A stretch of 25,803 nt of DNA from a virus: positions 1 through 25,803 of the IMG/VR virus record IMGVR_UViG_3300025941_000088. One strand, given 5' to 3'. Under the pieces are notes generated by a model that was not told the origin of the DNA, made no database searches, and worked only from the letters and a program-made list of their open reading frames with translations. The number at the start of each line of letters is the position of its first letter. The stretch's first letter is position 1. This document shows positions 17,521-23,267 of this stretch, piece by piece. Made by a program: the position numbers and the translations under genes.

Positions 17521-18263
17521 AGTAGAACTTCCTGTCCTGGCCTAGCCGTGAATGTCGGTGTCCCTGTATTATTCTCAGTCACTAGTTGAACCCACATGCC
17601 AGCAGGAATCACACCATTTAGTGTAGCAGTGACATTTTGTGTCAGTGCCAAGCCAATAGTAAGCGTACCAGTCTGCCCATTGACAAATCTTGTCACTTCC
17701 TGAGTCCCAGTCGTACACCCAGAATTGGTATAAATGCGCATATAGACCGTTCCTTGCTGGCCCGTCGTCAAGCTCAAGCTAGTAGCAATATCAACACTAT
17801 AAGAAACAAAAGCATCGCGACTAGAAGAGACTTGAAAACATGTGTTTAGACTACGAGTCGTATAGCTAAATGATCGCGTTGGGATTGTCGGGATAGTTGG
17901 CTTATTGAAGATCTGAGCCACTCCAGAGACTGCATTCCAATCCGAATTAACTTGTGATGCTGGAATGTTAGGTTTGTTAAGAATTTGAGCAAATCCGCTA
18001 GATGCATTCCAATCTGCATTTACTTGTGCAGGCGCCGTTGCAGAAAGAATACCACTAGACCATGCCAAGCCATCGCCCAATGTCGTAAATGTCGGACTAG
18101 TTGGATCGAAAGTTAGAAAGCCTGGCGTCGATGGTGGACCGACAAGCAATTGCTGTGTGCCGGTATCATCGGAATTGCGTTTTAGCACAATCATCGAATC
18201 TGGCCCAGCATATGCAAGCATCGCCATGCCAAAAGTAATCAATGCAAGGATAGAACGTTTCAT
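17517..18263 (-). CDS. Secreted tail-fibre-like protein coupled to terminase
   Basis: This 248-aa protein starts with a clear signal peptide: MKRSILALITFGMAMLAYA, with a signal peptidase I site after residue 19. A 24-residue motif appears twice in tandem at 80-125: QVNADWNASSGFAQILNKP, then QVNSDWNAVSGVAQIFNKP. That motif is common in tail fibres. The C-terminal 118 residues form a beta-rich domain that ends PAGMWVQLV then TARPGQEVLL, resembling fibre tip domains, and contain two Cys (142, 183) that could form a disulfide in the periplasm. A GGAGG lies 8 bases before ATG 18263. Its stop overlaps the TTG start of TerL. A fibre-like protein with an export signal is unusual. Confidence 0.75.
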   Translation of the reverse strand: MKRSILALITFGMAMLAYAGPDSMIVLKRNSDDTGTQQLLVGPPSTPGFLTFDPTSPTFTTLGDGLAWSSGILSATAPAQVNADWNASSGFAQILNKPNIPASQVNSDWNAVSGVAQIFNKPTIPTIPTRSFSYTTRSLNTCFQVSSSRDAFVSYSVDIATSLSLTTGQQGTVYMRIYTNSGCTTGTQEVTRFVNGQTGTLTIGLALTQNVTATLNGVIPAGMWVQLVTENNTGTPTFTARPGQEVLL

Positions 18264-18613
18264 AGTTCACGCCTCCATGTGTTAGAACCAATATACATAT
18301 AGGTATACATGTCGCTAGCAGACATCCCTGAGACAAGACCGTTCACAGTCGAACCAGAAACGCTGACAGTTGTGATGCTTTGACTAGTTGTAATTGTGCA
18401 ACGTTGTCCCGCGACTGCCTGTGCAGAAGTTGGCATGACAATTGTAAGCGCTGCAATCCCTGCTGCTGGTGTCAGCAACATTAGACGGTCACTGGCATCA
18501 TTCGTATAACTGACTGTCTGCCCTGTCGTCGGCGAGAATGCATCCACTCCCGGGCGAGTAGCCGCTTGGGCGCCAGAAGCGCTCATAGCTCCATTTCGAT
18601 TGACCTGTGTCAT
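18260..18613 (-). CDS. Beta-rich phage protein, possible head or tail accessory
   Basis: I place the start at ATG 18613 (117 aa) because it overlaps the upstream stop in TGATG form and has GGGGAG 8 bases before it; the open frame extends to 18664 without better signals. The protein opens MTQVNRNGAMSASGAQAATRPG, then VSYTNDASDRLMLLTPAAGIAALTIVMP, then the final SDMYTYMYIGSNTWRREL. This is the short beta-strand pattern of phage decoration or fibre domains. It overlaps the next gene by ATGA. It belongs to a four-gene coupled block of beta-rich proteins. Function unknown. Confidence 0.6.
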   Translation of the reverse strand: MTQVNRNGAMSASGAQAATRPGVDAFSPTTGQTVSYTNDASDRLMLLTPAAGIAALTIVMPTSAQAVAGQRCTITTSQSITTVSVSGSTVNGLVSGMSASDMYTYMYIGSNTWRREL

Positions 18614-18939
18614 CAGCTGGACTCCCCGGCATAGAATTCGACCGTTGCTGTACCAGAGCGGCAAATAGCGCTCACGAAATAAGCAGCATCTGCAGGAATA
18701 GAGAAATTCACATCCGCATTTGGAGCCACGTAGCAGCTGGTAGTAGAGCCATTGCTTGGCAGCGTGGCAATTGCAGTCGCAGATGTTGGACCAACAGCAA
18801 TGAATACTGCGCCTGTTCCTTCATTTACTACGCGAAGAGTATTGCCAGGATTGGAAAGCTGAACTGGCGTCGGCGCGCTGGTCGTAGCTGCGAAAGTGGT
18901 GACTTTGGATTGAGCGCTAAAAAGATTTGCGGTCTGCAT
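18613..18939 (-). CDS. Small beta-rich phage protein
   Basis: The start at ATG 18939 gives 108 aa: GAGG lies 6 bases upstream and the protein opens MQTANLFSAQSKVTTFAATTSA. An upstream ATG at 18987 would overlap the preceding gene by 41 bases and lacks a Shine-Dalgarno. The sequence has short strands with TLRVVNEGTGAVFIAVGPTS and YVAPNADVNFSIPADAAYFVSAIC, then ends VEFYAGESS. The pattern resembles small phage virion-associated proteins. The function is not known. It is coupled to the next gene by TGATG. Confidence 0.6.
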   Translation of the reverse strand: MQTANLFSAQSKVTTFAATTSAPTPVQLSNPGNTLRVVNEGTGAVFIAVGPTSATAIATLPSNGSTTSCYVAPNADVNFSIPADAAYFVSAICRSGTATVEFYAGESS

Positions 18940-18946
18940 GATGTCC

Positions 18947-19753
18947 TCAATTGTTATAGAGATGAGCTTCCCAATCCATGCTGACAATCATGCTGTTATT
19001 GCTTGTGCCAACACATTGTGGAATAAAGTTGAATCGCTGTGCCACACGGATTTTAGTCTCAGCGCGCAATGTAAATGGCTGTAAATCAGTACATGTAATA
19101 GCTTTTGGCGCACTGACCGAGCCATTAGGATTTCGGAAATTAAGCCTGAAGTCGGCTCCTCGAGGAGTGCCTGTTAAGCCAGAAGCCAAGATTTTAGCTT
19201 CCATCGAGAAGATTTCGAGAGTTTTATTGATCGGCACAGTATAAACAGCATTCGATAGATTGCCAGTGAATGCCGGGATAATGCCACGTACTTTCGTATT
19301 ATCTCCTGCACTGCCTGCAACACGGATGGTAATGTCACCCTGATTCTTTACTCGCTGGGCTGAAGATGTAATACGCCCAGTCACAGCTCCATTCAGCCAT
19401 GCATATGATGCGGCATTAGGAAGAATTACCGGAGTCGTTCCGTTGAGATTAACTGTAAATGCTGCGATTTCGTTATAGCTGAAATCGAGAATAGTGAATG
19501 TAACTGTTTCTGAGCCAGATCCGCCTACCGTGTCATTAAGGCTCGCTGATACAATTTCCCAGGACTCATTAGCGGTAGGGAAAGTCATTTCACTGTTTAC
19601 GCCAGCCCAAATATCCTGACCTGCAGATAAGCTACTGAAAGCTGTTGCAATAGATCTAGTGCAAAGCGCATTGACTCTCACCACGCCAGAAACAATGTTC
19701 CGGCTAACATCTGCCGTAAAATCGCGTTCAATGCCACCACCAGACCTGCTCAT
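18947..19753 (-). CDS. Putative virion-associated beta-rich protein
   Basis: This 268-aa protein has the segment FPTANESWEIVSASLNDTVG then SETVTFTILDFSYNEI and AAFTVNLNGTTPVILP. I recognise these from a family of podovirus virion-associated proteins of unknown role, in which EVVSSSANDT and GTTAV motifs recur. The C-terminal half has IIPAFTGNLSNAVYTVPINKTLEIFSMEAKIL and ends VSMDWEAHLYNN. A CAGGAG sits 6 bases before the ATG, and the stop is followed at 8 bases by the next start. It is the first gene of the block between the small and large terminase. Virion association is inferred from the family. Confidence 0.6.
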   Translation of the reverse strand: MSRSGGGIERDFTADVSRNIVSGVVRVNALCTRSIATAFSSLSAGQDIWAGVNSEMTFPTANESWEIVSASLNDTVGGSGSETVTFTILDFSYNEIAAFTVNLNGTTPVILPNAASYAWLNGAVTGRITSSAQRVKNQGDITIRVAGSAGDNTKVRGIIPAFTGNLSNAVYTVPINKTLEIFSMEAKILASGLTGTPRGADFRLNFRNPNGSVSAPKAITCTDLQPFTLRAETKIRVAQRFNFIPQCVGTSNNSMIVSMDWEAHLYNN

Positions 19754-19756
19754 AGC

Positions 19757-20059
19757 TTACTCCTGTGTCTTGGCCTCCCCGAAGCGAACAATTTGCACTT
19801 GGAGTGGCGCATCTTTATCGCCTGTTACCTGTAGCGGCAAGAGCTTGGTATAAATCGTTCCCCAAAATACGCGCTCATTGGCCGGATCCTCTTTCACCCA
19901 GTCCAACATACGTTCCGCACCGCCTAACATCTCTGCCGTTTTAGCAATTACATCCTTGGCAGCACGAGTATTATGGTTCACCGCACCCTTAGGCTTGCCA
20001 GGATTGCCTTTTCCGAACCGACCCGTATTTTTCGGTTTCTCATCTGCAATTTTAGTCAT
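19757..20059 (-). CDS. Probable terminase small subunit
   Basis: This 100-aa protein has a basic N-terminal tail NTGRFGKGNPGKPKGAVNHNTRAAKDVIAK (11-40), then helices (AKTAEMLGGAERMLDWVKEDPANERVFWGTIYTKLLP) and a final strand LQVTGDKDAPLQVQIV. This layout is common in short phage proteins that precede TerL and are called small terminase or DUF5681-like. A strong AAGGAG precedes ATG 20059 by 7 bases, and its start overlaps the previous stop by ATGA. Four unrelated genes separate it from TerL, so the terminase role rests on order and family pattern, not on a visible DNA-binding fold. Confidence 0.5.
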   Translation of the reverse strand: MTKIADEKPKNTGRFGKGNPGKPKGAVNHNTRAAKDVIAKTAEMLGGAERMLDWVKEDPANERVFWGTIYTKLLPLQVTGDKDAPLQVQIVRFGEAKTQE

Positions 20060-20241
20060 TGACCGTCTCCTTGAAACGAATCAATATCGACATCAGCAGT
20101 CCAATCAGTACCGCATTTCGGGCAGATTACTTTATCGCCAATCTTTTCTAGCTTAATCAGTTTTGCTGGCAAATAATCTGTGGGAATGCATTTGCTGCAA
20201 CACCACATATGCCGCTGCGTAAGCATAATTTGCTCGTACAT
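20056..20241 (-). CDS. Small zinc-ribbon protein
   Basis: This 61-aa protein has two CxxC knuckles: CCSKC (residues 14-18) and CPKCG (40-44), with the 22-residue spacing and hydrophobic strand between them typical of a zinc ribbon. It ends TADVDIDSFQGDGQ. The Shine-Dalgarno is weak. Its stop overlaps the next start by ATGA. Such small zinc ribbons are common near phage packaging genes and may bind nucleic acid; that role is not shown here. Confidence 0.65.
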   Translation of the reverse strand: MYEQIMLTQRHMWCCSKCIPTDYLPAKLIKLEKIGDKVICPKCGTDWTADVDIDSFQGDGQ

Positions 20242-20298
20242 TCTTATTCATCCAAGTAATTGGATGCCTCGGAATTGATATTGAATGGGATTGTAACG

Positions 20299-20448
20299 CT
20301 ATTTTGACTGTTTGTTGTTTTTCTGTTGCGCTTCTCTTTTAACTGAGTAGGCAATGGCAACAGCTTGGTCTTTTGGCTTTCCGGCCCGGAGCTCGGCAAT
20401 GAGATTGGCTTTAAAAGCTTTATCGGATTTGGAATGAGTAAGAGGCAT
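20299..20448 (-). CDS. Small conserved phage protein (DUF6496-like)
   Basis: A 49-aa frame starts at ATG 20448 and ends with TAG at 20299. The protein is MPLTHSKSDKAFKANL, then IAELRAGKPKDQAVAIAYSV, then a basic tail KREAQQKNNKQSK. I recognise the SKSxKAFKxNxxAExxAGKPxxQAVAIAYSV pattern from short phage proteins of unknown function. A GGGG Shine-Dalgarno lies about 7 bases upstream. It is the first gene after the terminator at 20461-20485, so it heads the late transcript. Confidence 0.7.
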   Translation of the reverse strand: MPLTHSKSDKAFKANLIAELRAGKPKDQAVAIAYSVKREAQQKNNKQSK

Positions 20449-20460
20449 AGTAATCCCCAT

Positions 20461-20485
20461 AAAAAGAACCCGGCAGGGCGCCGGG
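20461..20485 (-). terminator. Intrinsic terminator between early and late genes
   Basis: On the minus strand a 6-bp stem CCCGGC/GCCGGG (plus 20469-20474 and 20480-20485) with a 5-base loop is followed by TTCTTTTT. It stands upstream of the first late gene, so any early transcript, or one started just upstream, would stop here unless it is made resistant. Confidence 0.75.
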
Positions 20486-20549
20486 CTTTAAGATCGCTGC
20501 CAGGGCTGGTATCTGGCTAAGCCTTCAGATAGAAGATGAATCTGGAGTT

Positions 20550-20578
20550 AGTGTAGTGCTTGTTTGTTGGCAATGCAA
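20550..20578 (-). promoter_or_regulatory. Possible late promoter
   Basis: On the minus strand TTGCAT (20573-20578) and TACACT (20550-20555) are 17 bases apart and resemble weak -35 and -10 boxes. Transcription would start near 20543 and meet the terminator about 70 bases later, as in a pR'/tR' arrangement. The match to consensus is only moderate. Confidence 0.3.
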
Positions 20579-20579
20579 G

Positions 20580-21008
20580 TCATGCCGCCTCCCCAAACAA
20601 TGCTGCTACCAATGGATCACGTTTTTTGCCTTCATTTCGGGCAGGAATCGTGATGATTTTGCGGGTGTCGCCTGTCATCGAAGACTTTGGCATATCCGCT
20701 CGCTTTGGCCTGCCAGGCTTTTTCCCTGTAGCCCGAGATGGCCGTTTTCCCCATATTGGCTCAGGAATGTCGTAGAACGTTCCAGCATTGGTCAAAGTGT
20801 AGATTCGCGCCGCGTTGCTCCTCGCTTGCGAGAATGTCGCTTTGCCTTCTTCGACTAGTTGGTTCAGATAGGTCAGTACCCGCTTCTTCTCCAGCCCAAC
20901 TCGCGGAACCATTTCATCAGCAGTTTCTAGTCCTTCCATCATCAGCCGAATAATCCTATTCATCCGCGCATAGCCTATGCCAGCGCCTTTGTATTTTCCT
21001 TGGTTCAT
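20580..21008 (-). CDS. Winged-helix DNA-binding regulator, possible late control protein
   Basis: This 142-aa protein has a helix-turn-helix at about 12-75: RMNRIIRLMMEGLETADEMVPRVGLEKKRVLTYLNQLVEEG, followed by a wing-like hairpin AARIYTLTNAGTFYD. A basic, AT-hook-like KKPGRPKR lies at 96-103. It ends KRDPLVAALFGEAA, an ending I recognise in phage regulatory proteins of this kind. Its start overlaps the previous stop by ATGA. It is the last gene before the terminator at 20461-20485, where phages often place an activator or antiterminator of late genes. DNA binding is well supported by pattern; the target is inferred. Confidence 0.65.
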   Translation of the reverse strand: MNQGKYKGAGIGYARMNRIIRLMMEGLETADEMVPRVGLEKKRVLTYLNQLVEEGKATFSQARSNAARIYTLTNAGTFYDIPEPIWGKRPSRATGKKPGRPKRADMPKSSMTGDTRKIITIPARNEGKKRDPLVAALFGEAA

Positions 21009-21217
21009 TCTTCATCTCCCCAAGGAACAATGTTATCAACAGAAATTGGCTCATAAATTGGCATCTTGCATGAATCGCATTTTATCGTATCCCCATTTTT
21101 TATCGGAGTTCCATCCAGCCATGTGGCTTTTGTTGCGTCGCTAACTTCTCCAGGCTTTGGCATTTCTTTAAGCAAAAATGCTGCTTGCCCGCAATCTCCA
21201 TGAATGTATGCCCACAT
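21005..21217 (-). CDS. Small Cys-rich protein, possible zinc binding
   Basis: I set the start at ATG 21217 (70 aa): AAGGAG lies 7 bases upstream, whereas the longer frame from 21283 lacks a Shine-Dalgarno. The protein is MWAYIHGDCGQAAFLL, then TIKCDSCKMPIYEP and VPWGDEE. Cys9, Cys46 and Cys49 with a nearby His suggest a metal-binding knuckle. It overlaps the preceding gene's stop region. Function unknown. Confidence 0.6.
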   Translation of the reverse strand: MWAYIHGDCGQAAFLLKEMPKPGEVSDATKATWLDGTPIKNGDTIKCDSCKMPIYEPISVDNIVPWGDEE

Positions 21218-21218
21218 T

Positions 21219-21392
21219 TCATTTCTCCTTGTTGTCGGCGCGTCGATCGGCCAATGCTCCGTAAAGCTCGCATGCAGACTCAATCAACTGCTTCAGCGCA
21301 TAGGCTCCGATAAGTGGCAAGCTGCAAATGAACGTCCAGGCGATGATCTGGTCTGCTTGCATGCCGTTTAGGTGGTCGAGGAAGGCTCTCAT
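21219..21392 (-). CDS. Small membrane protein
   Basis: The frame is open from a TTG at 21407, but ATG 21392 overlaps the stop of the preceding 37-aa gene by ATGA, so I use it (57 aa): MRAFLDHLNGMQADQ, a hydrophobic segment IIAWTFICSLPLIGAYAL (about 16-33), then an acidic-basic tail ending ADRRADNKEK. One transmembrane helix is likely. Together with the gene before it, it makes a coupled pair of tiny membrane proteins. Function unknown. Confidence 0.55.
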   Translation of the reverse strand: MRAFLDHLNGMQADQIIAWTFICSLPLIGAYALKQLIESACELYGALADRRADNKEK

Positions 21393-21502
21393 GGCATTAC
21401 AAGCCAATCAAGTTTGTTAGCAATAACCAACCCAGACATTCCGTACATCATTCCAGCCGCAAAGGCCAACCATAACTCTTTCTCAAAATTATCTGTGTCC
21501 AT
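21389..21502 (-). CDS. Very small membrane-associated protein
   Basis: A 37-aa frame starts at ATG 21502 with a strong AAGGAG six bases upstream. The protein is MDTDNFEKELWLAFAAGMMY, then GMSGLVIANKLDWLVMP, a hydrophobic helix after an acidic start. Its stop overlaps the next start by ATGA. The Shine-Dalgarno and the overlaps argue that it is translated. I do not recognise the family. Confidence 0.5.
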   Translation of the reverse strand: MDTDNFEKELWLAFAAGMMYGMSGLVIANKLDWLVMP

Positions 21503-21518
21503 CTTCTTCTCCTTCAGG

Positions 21519-21710
21519 TTATTGAGCTTCGATCTTTGGAACTTCCATATCAAGCGCTTGGTATGCAAATAGGATCTGCACCCAGATTAAGCTTTTATCG
21601 CGGCGCTCAGCACGATAAACAATTCGTTTTGCCCATGCCTTGTAGTCACATCCGTTCGTGGTCTGGGTCGGATATTTCGCCTCAGCTTCATATTTGAGCT
21701 GGTAGCTCAT
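21519..21710 (-). CDS. Small phage protein of unknown function
   Basis: This 63-aa protein, MSYQLKYEAEAKYPTQTTNG then WAKRIVYRAERRDKSLIWVQILFAYQALDMEVPKIEAQ, is mixed and mildly basic with no motif I recognise. Its start overlaps the loader gene's stop by ATGA, so it is part of the replication operon. A gene is likely from the overlap and the absence of better frames. Function unknown. Confidence 0.55.
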   Translation of the reverse strand: MSYQLKYEAEAKYPTQTTNGCDYKAWAKRIVYRAERRDKSLIWVQILFAYQALDMEVPKIEAQ

Positions 21711-22360
21711 TTCACAGCCCTCAGGTCAGCCAGTAATGCTTTCACAGCAGCTTTTCCTTTCTCGCTCGGGCCAGCCAACAGAGGATGATTCTTGACGCCG
21801 GCCATCTTCACAATCTCTGTCGCGTATTCGGGCTTCCATTCCAATGCTGCATCAAGGCTTACCTGGCCCGTTTGCACAGCCTTGGCGAGCATAGAAACGA
21901 CTCCATGGCGGTCTGTGCCATAGGAAGGGAAATAACGCGGCTGGCGGCCTTCTAGCTTGGCTCGATCGACTAGGCGTGTGTAGCAGTCCTTGAACGCCAT
22001 CCGAGCTGCTATGCGGTCGCCAGCTTCGATAAGTGGAGTGGCGGCGGCAATGGCTTGTGCAATCTCGTCTGTCAGCATGGCCGATTCATGCTCGGACTTC
22101 GGCATTAGCGCCCAGGCTTCATCTGCACCGAGCCATTGGCCGTCGAGCTGAGCGGCGCAAAGCTTTGCGATGTCAGCAAGTTGTGGCTTGAAGTGACTCG
22201 ACTTCAGATGCTGAGTTGCAGCAGCCATAACGGCGCCATCAGGGAATGCTCTTAACGCTTCCCACCACATTTCCAGACGGGGACCGACTACTTCGCCCAT
22301 ATCCGCATATTCGGCTTGTAGGACTGCGATTGCATTGCTGAGTTCTTGCTTTGTCGTCAT
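21707..22360 (-). CDS. Probable replicative helicase loader (G39P-like)
   Basis: I use ATG 22360 (217 aa) because it overlaps the initiator gene stop by ATGA; ATG 22375 is also possible. The N-terminal domain, with IAVLQAEYADMGEVVGPRLE, then MWWEALRAFPDGAVMAAATQ, then HLKSSHFKPQLADIAKLC (about 10-68), matches the pattern of the SPP1 G39P-type helicase loader and inhibitor N-terminal domain. The rest is helical, with a central YTRLVDRAKLEGRQPRYFPS and a basic C-terminal end KGKAAVKALLADLRAVK. In such operons the initiator is followed by the loader, as here. I infer that it brings a host DnaB-like helicase to the origin. Confidence 0.6.
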   Translation of the reverse strand: MTTKQELSNAIAVLQAEYADMGEVVGPRLEMWWEALRAFPDGAVMAAATQHLKSSHFKPQLADIAKLCAAQLDGQWLGADEAWALMPKSEHESAMLTDEIAQAIAAATPLIEAGDRIAARMAFKDCYTRLVDRAKLEGRQPRYFPSYGTDRHGVVSMLAKAVQTGQVSLDAALEWKPEYATEIVKMAGVKNHPLLAGPSEKGKAAVKALLADLRAVK

Positions 22361-23151
22361 GGTTGAGCCATCCATTCGTTGAGTGCATCGATCTGTCTTT
22401 GCATCCGGCTGTCAATGCCTGGGATCACATTAGGCTTGTCAGCATGGGCTATGAACTTGTCCACCCTTGGTCCATCACGGCAGATCAGCTCAATGTCGTT
22501 GTAAAGCGTGCTCCGATCATTCTTACCCATGCTGAATGGATCTTTCCTGCATCCGTCGATCGCCTTGCAGAGTTGTTCTGGCGTATAACCATCCTTTAGC
22601 CTGCCAGTAATCGCTTTCTTGCGCTTAGCATCCAACTGAGCGCGTGGCTTTTCCATAATCTGCTGCCAATAGGCAAAAATCCGAGCGGTCGGGCCGTCAG
22701 GCTCGACAGTGCTTTTGACTTTATCTATTGGTTTATGGTTAGTGGTTAGTGGTTTATGGTTAGGTTGCTCTGTGGTGCTACTTTCGTGCTCTTGTGGTGA
22801 ACCATTCGTGCACGAATCGTCCTCTTTTCGTGCTTTCTTTTTGTTTTCCCTATCGATAGCGATCTGTCGATTGACTTCAGCACGACCACGATAGGATGCA
22901 AGTTCTTCTTCTACGCGAGCTTGCGAGTAGCGTTCGCCATCAAAGACAAAGAACTCATCGAGGATTCCTAGAACAGCCTGTTTCTCGTCTTCAGTGCGTG
23001 CTCTGGCCCAACGAGTAGCCTCTAGCAGCGTAGGAGCCAACTCGCGGTCATAGTAAGCATGAAGAATAAGCAGATAGATACCATGCTCAAGCGGCGACAG
23101 GTGGCCTGTCTTTTTTGCGTAATCGCCAACATGGATTTTGAAGTAGTACAT
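22357..23151 (-). CDS. Replication initiation protein (DUF1376-like)
   Basis: This 264-aa protein has an N-terminal DUF1376/YdaU-type domain: MYYFKIHVGDYAKKTGHLSP, LEHGIYLLILHAYYDRELAP, and helices to about residue 100. A Lys/Ser/Thr-rich linker (106-145) contains the repeated NHKP motif. The C-terminal domain (150-264) has IFAYWQQIMEKPRAQLDAKR then TGRLKDGYTPEQLCKAIDGC and NDIELICRDGPRVDKFIA, a replication-protein pattern common in phages. The Shine-Dalgarno is weak (GGAAAA). The start is overlapped by a leader ORF, and a C4-like RNA lies just upstream, so its expression is probably under antisense RNA control. The linker DNA holds origin-like repeats. Confidence 0.7.
   Translation of the reverse strand: MYYFKIHVGDYAKKTGHLSPLEHGIYLLILHAYYDRELAPTLLEATRWARARTEDEKQAVLGILDEFFVFDGERYSQARVEEELASYRGRAEVNRQIAIDRENKKKARKEDDSCTNGSPQEHESSTTEQPNHKPLTTNHKPIDKVKSTVEPDGPTARIFAYWQQIMEKPRAQLDAKRKKAITGRLKDGYTPEQLCKAIDGCRKDPFSMGKNDRSTLYNDIELICRDGPRVDKFIAHADKPNVIPGIDSRMQRQIDALNEWMAQP
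22729..22833. other. Candidate replication origin: phased repeats in the initiator linker
   Basis: On the plus strand five tandem heptamers TGGTT(T/A)(A/G) fill 22729-22763. TTCGTGC then occurs at 22783, 22805 and 22827, exactly 22 bases apart, and the middle copy is the left half of a 14-bp palindrome ATTCGTGCACGAAT (22804-22817). These repeats lie in the coding region for the initiator's linker (residues 106-141), the location of the lambda origin inside gene O. A T-rich tract follows at 22834-22848. Known: phage origins often sit in the initiator gene and use phased repeats. Inferred: that this is an origin. Confidence 0.55.
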
Positions 23152-23267
23152 AAATTTTCCGGTGCATTGGGGACGGGTCCTGGCCGGACCCCGCAGCAGG
23201 TTCGGGGAGGAAGTCTACTGACAAACCTACCCGTCTCCGATGCACCCCCACTGTTGCAGTAATCCAT
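23022..23267 (-). CDS. Leader ORF overlapping the C4-like RNA (Icd-like?)
   Basis: A frame of 81 aa starts at ATG 23267, with GAGG three bases before it. The first part, MDYCNSGGASETGRFVSRLP, then CCGVRPGPVPNAPENL, is translated from the C4-like RNA itself; the last 43 codons overlap the start of the initiator gene in another frame. I recognise similar short proteins in prophages, where they are products of the same RNA. In P1 an icd frame lies at this place relative to c4 and its translation affects the gene after it. The peptide may matter only as a translated leader. I am not sure that it is a functional protein. Confidence 0.35.
   Translation of the reverse strand: MDYCNSGGASETGRFVSRLPPRTCCGVRPGPVPNAPENLCTTSKSMLAITQKRQATCRRLSMVSICLFFMLTMTASWLLRC
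23161..23246 (-). ncRNA. C4-type antisense RNA
   Basis: On the minus strand an 18-bp stem joins 23229-23246 to 23161-23178 with two G-U pairs. It encloses a 7-bp hairpin AGGTTTG/CGAACCT (23222-23228, 23198-23204) whose loop shows CTTCCTC, and a second element GGGTCC/GGACCC with loop GGCCA that competes with the outer stem. CTTCCTC and GGCCAGGA are the exact complements of GAGGAAG and TCCTGGCC in the leader just upstream, in the correct antiparallel order. That two-part match is the form of c4 RNA of P1/P7 and of P4 CI RNA. I judge this call strong but not checked against Rfam. Confidence 0.8.

Noticed and set aside
22729-22763. The tandem heptamers as a CRISPR array or a simple microsatellite
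   Set aside because: Units are 7 bases without spacers, so it is not CRISPR. The neighbouring 22-base phased repeats make an origin more likely than slippage alone, although slippage may have created the heptamers.
23189-23232. Similarity of GGGGAGGAAG on the plus strand to RNase P or SRP RNA
   Set aside because: The flanking conserved parts of those RNAs are absent, and the minus-strand antisense-target match explains the segment better.
23059-23262. Plus-strand ORF across the C4-like RNA
   Set aside because: It results from the inverted structure; no start signal, and it is antisense to the leader and initiator.
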